Shown here: positions 34,495 through 41,021 of the stretch, in pieces
How the letters are laid out: every line of letters starts with the position of its first letter
How positions within the stretch are numbered: the first letter of the stretch is position 1
Assembly: GCA_000961655.1 (NCBI GenBank)
Contig: LADR01000065.1
Coordinates: 62,001 to 126,000, forward strand
Direction of reading: 5' to 3'
Source of the DNA: Desulfatitalea sp. BRH_c12
GTDB lineage: Bacteria > Desulfobacterota > Desulfobacteria > Desulfobacterales > Desulfosarcinaceae
Length of the DNA stretch: 64,000 nt
Translations under genes and position numbers: made by a program
Notes under the pieces: generated by a model
What the model was told of the DNA's origin: nothing
Database searches by the model: none
The model's input: only the letters and a program-made list of their open reading frames with translations

Positions 34495-34743
34495 TTAAAC
34501 GACGAACAACAACAACAGCGCAATAACCAACGAATAAATGCCGGTGGATTCGGATACGGCCTGCCCGACCAGCATCGTGCGCGTCAGCAAACCCGCTTCT
34601 TTCGGATTGCGGCCGATAGCCTCGCACGCTTTGGCCGCGGTGATGCCTTCGCCTACACCTGGGCCGATCGCACCCAGTCCCATGGCCAATCCCGCCCCCA
34701 GAAACGCCGCCGCTTTGACTAAATCTGCACCTTCGATTGCCAT
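34495..34743 (-). CDS. atpE: ATP synthase F0 subunit c (two-carboxylate type)
   Basis: An 82-residue rotor subunit of two helices joined by the polar loop IGRNPKE (43-49). Helix 1 has GPGVGEG with Glu32. Helix 2 has VGQAVSESTGIYSLV, with Val63, Glu65, Ser66, Thr67 and Tyr70. In known sodium-type rings the site is Gln32, Val63, Glu65, Ser66, Thr67 and Tyr70; here position 32 is Glu, as described for the two-carboxylate Fusobacterium ring. That points to Na+ coupling, though H+ use cannot be excluded. An AGGAGG precedes the ATG. It is 64 bases downstream of a fused c protein. Confidence 0.95.
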   Translation of the reverse strand: MAIEGADLVKAAAFLGAGLAMGLGAIGPGVGEGITAAKACEAIGRNPKEAGLLTRTMLVGQAVSESTGIYSLVIALLLLFVV

Positions 34744-34754
34744 TTTTCCTCCTG

Positions 34755-34784
34755 ACCGGCTTTGCCGGAGTTGAAAGTGGAACG
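34755..34784 (+). repeat. Short dispersed repeat, family A
   Basis: ACCGGCTTTGCCGGAGTTG then AAAGTGGAACG, between the fused c gene and the single c gene. It is the best-preserved copy, with a perfect CCGGC-TTT-GCCGG palindrome. Confidence 0.65.
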
Positions 34785-34807
34785 TATCAAAAGATTATGG
34801 TTGAGGT

Positions 34808-35782
34808 TCATATTACAAATATCAAAATCAACGAAATGACCATTGCATAAATACCAGTGGATTCGGCTACTGCCATTCCGATGAGCATTGTCCGGGTCAA
34901 ATCTCCTATGCTATCTTTTTCGCGGGCCATCCAGCGCACAGCCGCCTGGGCTGTAAAGCCTTCCCCGATACCGGGGCCGATGCCGCCGATCCCCATGCAC
35001 AGGCCCGAACCAAGCAGCGCCATTGCAGGGGCGAGGCTCTCCGTGGCCGGGTGCGCCTTGAACAATAAAATGAATGATATCAACAACCCGTAAATGGCTG
35101 TGGTCTGGGTGATGGCTTGGCCCAGCAGCATGCTGTTGGTCATGACGGTGGCCGAGGTAGGCTGCCGGGAAATGCCTTCGCAGCTGGATGCGGCCACTAG
35201 GCCGCTGCCGAGCCCGGCGCCGATGGCGCTGAGTCCGGTGGCCAGCCCAGCGCCAAGTACCGCGGCCCAGGTCGGGGACAGGGGGTTGTTGTCCAAACCC
35301 GTAAACAGCAGGATGAATGCAATCACAAGGGCAAATATCGAGGGCGTCTGGCACACGGCCGAACCAATCAGCATATTGGTGGTCAGGCGACCGCTTATCC
35401 CCGGTTGGCGCCCAATGCCCTCACACGCCGCGGCAGCCGGAAAGCCGGCGCCGATGCCCGCGCCGATCGCGCCCAATCCCATGCACAGTCCGGACGCCAA
35501 AACCGCCCACACCATAATAAAGGAGTCGGACTGAAAAGTGGTAAATAACAGGACCATGGCAACCACCAGCGCAAAAATGGATGCCGATTCGGCAATGGCC
35601 TGGCCGACCAGCATCGATTTGAAAATTTCTCCGGAGCGGGCGGGATTGCGTGAAATGGCCGCGGTGGCTTGCGCGGCCGTATAGCCTTCGCCGATGGCAG
35701 CGCCGATGGCGCCCAAGCCGATGGCCAGGCCGCTGCCGGCATATGCACCTACTTTGATCCAGGTCGGGATATCAAATTCCAT
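34808..35782 (-). CDS. Fused four-hairpin ATP synthase c-type rotor subunit
   Basis: One unbroken 324-residue frame contains four complete c hairpins (about 10-80, 90-160, 171-241 and 251-324), each with a GLxxGLGAIGxG helix 1, an R-x-P-type polar loop (RNP 45, RQP 125, RQP 206; REK 287) and an M-L-x-G helix 2. Hairpins 1 and 4 keep both carboxylates (E32/E65 and E274/E307). Hairpins 2 and 3 have lost both (A112/Q145 and S193/Q226). Acetobacterium and V-type rotors have two-hairpin proteins with one site; four hairpins with two sites is new to me for an F-type operon. It begins six bases after the a-subunit stop, so it is translationally coupled. Hairpin 4 is closest to the single c. Confidence 0.93.
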   Translation of the reverse strand: MEFDIPTWIKVGAYAGSGLAIGLGAIGAAIGEGYTAAQATAAISRNPARSGEIFKSMLVGQAIAESASIFALVVAMVLLFTTFQSDSFIMVWAVLASGLCMGLGAIGAGIGAGFPAAAACEGIGRQPGISGRLTTNMLIGSAVCQTPSIFALVIAFILLFTGLDNNPLSPTWAAVLGAGLATGLSAIGAGLGSGLVAASSCEGISRQPTSATVMTNSMLLGQAITQTTAIYGLLISFILLFKAHPATESLAPAMALLGSGLCMGIGGIGPGIGEGFTAQAAVRWMAREKDSIGDLTRTMLIGMAVAESTGIYAMVISLILIFVI

Positions 35783-35788
35783 AGTGGG

Positions 35789-36463
35789 TTACTTTGCCTG
35801 CGTTGCAATGTAAACGATCGTCAACATCGTGAATACGAACGCCTGAATGGCGCCGACGAAAAAGCCGAAAAACGCGTTCAGAAACGGCGGAAACAGAATG
35901 TCGTACGTCAAATAGGAGACCACCAGAATAATGATCGATCCGCCCATGATGTTTCCGAACAAGCGGAAGGAGATGGAAACAACTTTGGCCAGTTCGCCGA
36001 TCAGATTCAGCGGCATCATGAAAAACATGGGCTGAAAATATTCCTTGATATATGCTTTGAACCCCTTGGTTTTGATGCCGACATAATGGGCGATGGCAAA
36101 GCCCATCAGCCCCAGGCTCAAGGGGGTGTTCAGATCCTTGGTGGGTTCCTCAAGGTGCGGAATGATGCCGATCCAGTTGCACAGCAGAAGAAACATGAAC
36201 AAGGCGCAGATCATCGGTGCATAGGTCCGGGCCAAGGTCTTGCCCATGGCGTCTTCGGTCAACTCGTACAGCTTGGACACCAGCAGCTCGCCCAGCACCT
36301 GGAAGCGGGTCGGCACCATGGCTCGCCGCGACGCGCAAGCCCATCCGAATAAGAGCAGTAAAAGAATGACAACCCAGGTCATCAACATGGCCTTCAAATT
36401 GAAAACAAGCTGATAGCCGGCAATATCGATTACCAACTGGCTTATCTTCCCTAAATCTTCCAC
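35789..36463 (-). CDS. atpB: ATP synthase F0 subunit a
   Basis: A 224-residue membrane stator with five or six helices that forms the ion half-channels. The essential arginine lies in SFRLFGN near residue 166, preceded by GELAKVVSI, and a CNWIGIIPHLEEPTKDLNTPLSLGL region matches the conserved N-terminal channel. The C-terminus has FVGAIQAFVFTMLTIVYI with the conserved Gln. The start is GTG with AAGGGGA upstream. It lies between atpI and the fused c gene. Confidence 0.95.
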   Translation of the reverse strand: MEDLGKISQLVIDIAGYQLVFNLKAMLMTWVVILLLLLFGWACASRRAMVPTRFQVLGELLVSKLYELTEDAMGKTLARTYAPMICALFMFLLLCNWIGIIPHLEEPTKDLNTPLSLGLMGFAIAHYVGIKTKGFKAYIKEYFQPMFFMMPLNLIGELAKVVSISFRLFGNIMGGSIIILVVSYLTYDILFPPFLNAFFGFFVGAIQAFVFTMLTIVYIATQAK

Positions 36464-36534
36464 TCGGGTTCCCCTTTCACGGCTCGGGTTGGGAGGGTTA
36501 AGGGAGGCGGCGCCTTCGAACCGATGCTACGGTT

Positions 36535-36909
36535 CTACTGGCGGTCCCACAGGAGCTTGCCGATATGATGCACTATCAGAACGCCTTGAACCATGAAAAT
36601 GCCGGCGGCGGTGGCAAAAAAATCAAAGTTCTCCATCATGGCCGCAATGAACAGCGGGATGCTCAGTAGCAGATAGCGGCAGCCGATCCCACCGATACAG
36701 GTGAAAAAGGTTTTGCGTTGCCCCTTGTTGATCTGCATCGGCAGACTATGGGCGATCAGGACAAAATTCAGCACGCTGAACAGTGTGCCCAGGACCAGAC
36801 CCCTGGCGATGGGCTTGGCGCCGGCGAGAAGAAAAATCAATGCGATGACAACGGCGGCCGCAAGGGCCCGCGAGCAGAACAACCGCTGAACGTCACGAAC
36901 ATCATTCAT
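36535..36909 (-). CDS. atpI: ATP synthase subunit I (AtpI)
   Basis: A 124-residue membrane protein with about four hydrophobic segments (LAAAVVIALIFLLAG, ARGLVLGTLFSVLNFVLIA, CRYLLLSIPLFIAAM and a final helix). It fits the AtpI/UncI group that helps insert the c ring and may transport Mg2+. The ATG at 36909 overlaps the atpZ stop by eight bases. The longer frame upstream is out of place and rejected. In N-ATPase operons an AtpR takes this position; AtpI is favoured from the order. Confidence 0.85.
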   Translation of the reverse strand: MNDVRDVQRLFCSRALAAAVVIALIFLLAGAKPIARGLVLGTLFSVLNFVLIAHSLPMQINKGQRKTFFTCIGGIGCRYLLLSIPLFIAAMMENFDFFATAAGIFMVQGVLIVHHIGKLLWDRQ

Positions 36910-37147
36910 CGTTGCCTTCGTCTCCTGGTTTACGGTCATCGGCCAGTACGGTTTGAATTTGACGATAGGCGACAACGGCGCCTCCGACAATTCCAAGCAA
37001 AATGAACAGGGTCGTAAAAATTCCCCGGAGACCCAGAAGTTGATCGATATAGCGTCCCACAAAGAAGCAAAATACGACGGAGCCGGCAATGGTCAGTCCC
37101 AATTGCATGACGATGTGGAGATTCTGCCATAAGATACGATTTTTCAT
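36902..37147 (-). CDS. atpZ: AtpZ/AtpI-type small ATP synthase assembly protein
   Basis: An 81-residue protein with two membrane helices (about 10-30 and 42-62) separated by GRYIDQLLGLRGIFT, ending in a charged tail. It matches the F0F1-ATPase subunit family (AtpZ) that precedes atpI and forms a channel-like complex with it. It is the first gene of the minus-strand F0 operon, 290 bases downstream of a plausible promoter. The ribosome-binding site is weak. Confidence 0.85.
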   Translation of the reverse strand: MKNRILWQNLHIVMQLGLTIAGSVVFCFFVGRYIDQLLGLRGIFTTLFILLGIVGGAVVAYRQIQTVLADDRKPGDEGNDE

Positions 37148-37617
37148 TTGGATGCAGTTGCCCTGTCGTGGCCGGAAATATGGCCTTCGGACGATGTTGG
37201 CCCGGAAGTGTTTTTGCAGGGTGCTTTCTATCGTGAAACAGGCAGTTCGTGGTGAAGCTCCTTACATTCCATTTCGATTCGCTTTCGATTGCTATTGACA
37301 TCGGGCGTATGATTCACCTGAAAGAAATAATCGCTAACCTGGCGCTGGAACAGTGTGTCCCGGAACCGCACGAAAGAGAAGAATGCCAACGGAAAAACCA
37401 GTCGTGAATCATCGGAAAAACTGATCGTGAGTTGATGAATAGCAAAACTTTACAATTTATGTCAAGGATTGGTAGTGTCTCATTAAATAAATGTAAAGCA
37501 GACTATACGAGCAATTCATATTGACGCCGATGAGACCATTCAGTTAGGCTCAACGCATCGCGCAGGTAACGATTGAACATCATGCGCATAAATGGAAAAT
37601 GGACAAAGGAGGCACCC
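37148..37617. other. Divergent interval between atpZ and the second cytidylate kinase-like gene
   Basis: No credible coding sequence. It carries a minus-strand promoter candidate (37437-37465). AAAGGAGG stands before the ATG of the plus-strand gene at 37618. Confidence 0.55.
37437..37465 (-). promoter_or_regulatory. Candidate sigma-70 promoter of the F0 operon
   Basis: On the minus strand TTGACA (37465-37460) and CTATTC (37442-37437) are separated by 17 bases. The -35 is perfect and the -10 is moderate. It would leave a leader of about 280 bases before atpZ. Confidence 0.4.
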
Positions 37618-38232
37618 ATGGCGGTGATTACCATTTCCAGGCAATTCGGGGCCGGCGGTCTGACATTGGGGCAAAAAGTGGCCCAACTGCTCGGATATAC
37701 ATTCATCAGCGATGAAATTATTACGCTTGTGGCCAAAAAGGCGCGCGTGTCCTCCGATTGGGTCGAAGTGGTCGAAAAAGAGGCGGGCGGCAGGCTTCAA
37801 AAATTTCTCAATACCCTTGTTCCGCGTGCTTTCCTCGATCGCATCCTTGATCCACAGGCCGGCTATATTGATGAAGAGATTTTTATCGACCTGCTCGGAC
37901 AGATTGTCACCCAGATCGCGGATGAAGGCAATTGCGTCATTCTTGGCCGTGGCGGGCAGTATATTCTGCAAAACCGGCCGGATGTCTTTCATGTTTTACT
38001 GATTGCCGAGCCACACCACCGCATCGAATTTATGCAACACAAATACAGACTATCGCCGGCGCAGGCCCTTCAGACCGTTTCGGCCGAAGATAAGCGGCGC
38101 ACCAATTTCTACCATAAATTCCACAAAACCGATTACGATCGGCCCGAGCACTACCATCTCACCCTCAACACAGGCCGCATCGATCTGGATAGAGCGGCCG
38201 ATATCATCCGCTTGCTGATTATGGGAAGATAG
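37618..38232 (+). CDS. Cytidylate kinase-like family protein (second copy)
   Basis: A 204-residue protein with the family start AVITISRQFGAGGLTLGQKVAQLLG, in which the P-loop is ISRQFGAGG. DEIITLVAKKARVS, CVILGRGGQYILQNRPDVFHVLLIA and KRRTNFYHKFHKTDYDRPEHYHLTLNTG follow, the last being the phosphate-binding arginine region and the nucleoside site. AAAGGAGG fixes the ATG. It is divergent from the F0 operon and shares the family with the operon's last gene, but the two differ in length and in the P-loop. Substrate unknown. Confidence 0.86.
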   Translation: MAVITISRQFGAGGLTLGQKVAQLLGYTFISDEIITLVAKKARVSSDWVEVVEKEAGGRLQKFLNTLVPRAFLDRILDPQAGYIDEEIFIDLLGQIVTQIADEGNCVILGRGGQYILQNRPDVFHVLLIAEPHHRIEFMQHKYRLSPAQALQTVSAEDKRRTNFYHKFHKTDYDRPEHYHLTLNTGRIDLDRAADIIRLLIMGR

Positions 38233-38246
38233 ATCCCGACCTCCGC

Positions 38247-38559
38247 TGTAGGGGCGACCGGCGGTCGCCCGGTGCGGGAGCAAAGCCATCATTTCCGGCA
38301 TCATGAGTGTGGGAGAATAAAGGCCTCGCCAGCCTGTGCGATGACCCGAAAAGGTTCGCGCGGGCGACCGCCTTGTCGCCCCGACAGCGCGCATCGTGCC
38401 CTTAAGCATGATGCCCCTAAGCCTCGTGACCATCAAGGTGTGCATTCGCCCCAGGTATCAACCGACATCCTCCGCATCGCGCATAACATGGTTCGCTCCT
38501 AATAAAGAACGATGTGCCATTTCTGAAATGCGGCCTTTTCGCAAATGCGGTTACCCTGG
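38247..38559. repeat. Mosaic dispersed repeat, family C (copy 2)
   Basis: Same block order as 5603-5738: GTAGGGGCGACCGGCGGTCG, then AAGCCTCGTGACCATCAAGG with TGCATTCGCCCC, then CATTTCTGAAATGCGGCC and CGCAAATGCGGTTACCCTGG (38518-38559). There is an insertion between blocks that holds another GGGCGACCGCC unit. It fills most of the gene-free interval 38233-38661. Confidence 0.75.
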
Positions 38560-38661
38560 CGCGATTCATAATCCCCATATGGACACGGGGCCGGAAATAT
38601 GTTCTAACAACTGGCTGAAAGTACGTTAAAAAGATCCGAAAAGGCCCTGAAAGGTGATCCC

Positions 38662-39489
38662 GTGAGCACGACCCAGCGCACCGTTTTGCTTTGGCAGAAC
38701 ACCCAAAAACAAAGCCTGCCGATGGCTATCCTCGATGAAGAGCCGCTTTCCATCCGCGTTCAGGGCAAGGGATATGCCGTGGTCATGCGGACGCCAGGAG
38801 ACGAGCTGGCGCATGCCGCTGGATTCTGTCTCACCGAAGGCCTGATCGACACGCCGGACGATATTGTCAATCTGGCTGTTTGCGATGGCGGCGATACCAA
38901 CGTCGTCACCGTGACCTTGACGCCGCAGCGCCTGAAAAAGGTTTCCGCCCACCTGGACCGGCGCAGTTATATCAGCCAAAGCAGTTGCGGGTTGTGTGGA
39001 AAAACCGTGATCGAGGAGCTCGTGCAAGAGTTGCGGCCGATACAGGCGCGGACCAGCGTGCCTCTGGATCTGGCCGAGCAGCGCTTGCGCACCCTGGATG
39101 TGCACCAGCCCATGCGCGATCGCAGCGCCGCCAGTCACGCGGCCGTGTTGTTCGATGCACACCTCGAACCCTTGGTCGCCGCCGAGGATGTCGGCCGCCA
39201 CAATGCTCTCGATAAAGCCATTGGCCGGCTTTTCCTCGAACGCCGCCTGCCGCTGGCCAGGGTGGTTATGATGTCCTCGCGGATCAGCTACGAACTGGTG
39301 CAGAAGACGGCACGTGCGCGCATTCCCATCTTTTTGGCCCTTTCACGGCCCACCCGGCTGGCGGTCGACCTGGCCGCGCAATTGGGCATTTCCCTGGCCG
39401 GCACGGCCAAGCCAGCGGGTCTGTATCTTTATTGCCATGCCCAGCGGTTCGTGCAACCGGCTTCACCAGAGTCGAAAGTGGACCGTTGA
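38662..39489 (+). CDS. fdhD: Formate dehydrogenase accessory sulfurtransferase FdhD
   Basis: A 275-residue protein that passes sulfur from a cysteine desulfurase to the molybdenum or tungsten cofactor of formate dehydrogenase. Seen: ILDEEPLSIRVQGKGYAVVMRTPGDELAHAAGFCLTEGL-type N-terminal region, the sulfur-carrying cysteines in SSCGLCGK near 109, HAAVLFD, AAEDVGRHNALDKAIG and MMSSRISYELVQK. The start is GTG with AAAGGTGAT upstream. The final nine residues (after PAS) are encoded by a family A dispersed repeat, which therefore adds a foreign C-terminus. No fdh genes are in the window. Confidence 0.95.
   Translation: MSTTQRTVLLWQNTQKQSLPMAILDEEPLSIRVQGKGYAVVMRTPGDELAHAAGFCLTEGLIDTPDDIVNLAVCDGGDTNVVTVTLTPQRLKKVSAHLDRRSYISQSSCGLCGKTVIEELVQELRPIQARTSVPLDLAEQRLRTLDVHQPMRDRSAASHAAVLFDAHLEPLVAAEDVGRHNALDKAIGRLFLERRLPLARVVMMSSRISYELVQKTARARIPIFLALSRPTRLAVDLAAQLGISLAGTAKPAGLYLYCHAQRFVQPASPESKVDR
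39456..39485 (+). repeat. Short dispersed repeat, family A (overlaps the fdhD end)
   Basis: ACCGGCTTCACCAGAGTCG then AAAGTGGACCG. It supplies the last codons of fdhD and ends nine bases before the dihydrouridine synthase start. Confidence 0.6.
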
Positions 39490-39493
39490 AAGT

Positions 39494-40519
39494 ATGATGA
39501 ACGAAACGTTGACCTCTTTGCTCAATCGACCGCTACGGATAGGTCGTCGAACGATCGACTCTCGCCTGGTGCTGGCCCCGATGACTTGCCTGGGGCATGT
39601 GGCCTTCCGCCATCTTCTGGATGAACTGGGAGGATGCGGTCTGATGTTTTCAGAAATGTGCAGCGCCGCCCGCGTTCCGTATGAAAATAGACACTCTTCA
39701 GCCTATTTCCGTTGGCGTGACGCCGAAGCCGGACGGCTGGCAATACAGATTCTGGGTGGGGAACCTGAGCGCATGGCCGCCGCCGCGCGCAGGATCGAGC
39801 GCGAAGGGCTGTTCGGTGTTGATATCAATCTGGGCTGTTCGGTCAGAGAGATATGCAAGTTCAATCAGGGAGCGGCTTTGCTCAAAGACCCTGCGGCCAC
39901 GGCCCGGATGGTACGGCATGTGCGGGAAGCGATCCATTGCCCCTTGATGGTCAAGTTCCGCACCGGCTGGGAAGACGATGCGCGTCTGCCGGTCGATCTG
40001 GCCCGCCGCTTGGAGGATGCCGGAGCCGATGCATTGACCTTTCACCCCCGCGTGGCCCCAGATGTGCGCACCCGGCCGGCGCGTTGGGAGTATATTGCGC
40101 GGGTCAAAGAGGCCGTTGCCATCCCGGTGTTCGGCAACGGCGATGTGTTCGAGCCCGAAGATTGCCTGAAAATGCTTCAGACCACCGGCTGTGACGGGGT
40201 GGCGTTGGGGCGCATCGCCATCGCGCGCCCCTGGGTTTTCAGCCAGTGGCGCCATGACGTGGCGTCTCCTGCTGAAAATTACGCGGCCACGGCCCTGCGC
40301 CTGGCCGATCTGATCGAGCGCTATTTCGAACCGGTACGCGCCCTGCGCCGCTTTAAACGCTACAGCGCTTACCTGTGCGCTAACTTGTCATTCGGAAATA
40401 CGCTCTACAACTGCATCCGCAACGCCCCTGACATGACCGGTGTGCGCGCGGCGGTGCAAGCCTTTTTCAGCAACGAACCCCGCCTGCTGACGCGTCCCAA
40501 TGTGAATTTGCTGCGCTGA
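39494..40519 (+). CDS. tRNA dihydrouridine synthase family protein
   Basis: A 341-residue FMN enzyme that reduces uridines in tRNA. It opens with RIGRRTIDSRLVLAPMTCLGHVAFRHLL, has MFSEMCSA near 57, QILGGEPERMAAAARRIE near 85, and the active-site loop DINLGCSVREICKFNQGAALLKDP, where Cys is the proton donor. MVKFRTGW, VFGNGDVFEPEDC and GVALGRIAIARPWVF complete the barrel. The usual loop is NMGCP; here it is NLGCS, a common variant. The start ATG at 39494 immediately follows a repeat. Which Dus subtype it is cannot be told. Confidence 0.93.
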   Translation: MMNETLTSLLNRPLRIGRRTIDSRLVLAPMTCLGHVAFRHLLDELGGCGLMFSEMCSAARVPYENRHSSAYFRWRDAEAGRLAIQILGGEPERMAAAARRIEREGLFGVDINLGCSVREICKFNQGAALLKDPAATARMVRHVREAIHCPLMVKFRTGWEDDARLPVDLARRLEDAGADALTFHPRVAPDVRTRPARWEYIARVKEAVAIPVFGNGDVFEPEDCLKMLQTTGCDGVALGRIAIARPWVFSQWRHDVASPAENYAATALRLADLIERYFEPVRALRRFKRYSAYLCANLSFGNTLYNCIRNAPDMTGVRAAVQAFFSNEPRLLTRPNVNLLR

Positions 40520-40676
40520 AAATAAAAATCGCACAAAGCCATAGAGATACACTTCCTGGCCTTGTGCGAGCAAAGAGGAGGACGGACTGGGTGTTTCAGC
40601 GCCTCGCTGGGAGGGAAAGCGCACCCCGTCAGTCGCTCGTGTAAGGACAAGCCACTCAATATAAGGCGTGATCGCT

Positions 40677-40859
40677 TTAGAACGGTTGCATCAAGCCGCA
40701 CTGGCCCTCGAGGACACAGCGTTTGATGAAAATTTTCTCTGCGTCCTTGAAATGCTCAGCGGAATAGTGGTCCGTATTTTCGGGGATCCGGAACAGCTGG
40801 CGCCCTTGCCGGATCATCTTGCGTAAACCATTTTCTTTGTCGGCTTTCGGAGTGTCCAT
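40677..40859 (-). CDS. Small protein downstream of the Etf operon
   Basis: A 60-residue, mostly helical, basic protein (LRKMIRQGRQLFRIPENTDHY near 11-31, then KDAEKIFIKRCVLEGQCGLMQPF). The two cysteines are eight residues apart near the end. The frame continues upstream but only from 40859 does it look coding. It follows the etfA fusion gene on the same strand, separated by 162 bases. No family recognised. It may be a conserved small member of this operon in sulfate reducers. Confidence 0.5.
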   Translation of the reverse strand: MDTPKADKENGLRKMIRQGRQLFRIPENTDHYSAEHFKDAEKIFIKRCVLEGQCGLMQPF

Positions 40860-41021
40860 AAGGCGAGTCCCTGTGTGTTCTATAAGGGTTGGTCTCAGAA
40901 GCAGGCGGGTGATCGCATACGTACCAGCCCCTCCTGCGATGAAAAGATACCCCAATATAAACGCACAAGGATGTTTATCAAGTCGAACAGGGTAAAAGGC
41001 ACCTTTAGGTTTCGGTCCCAT

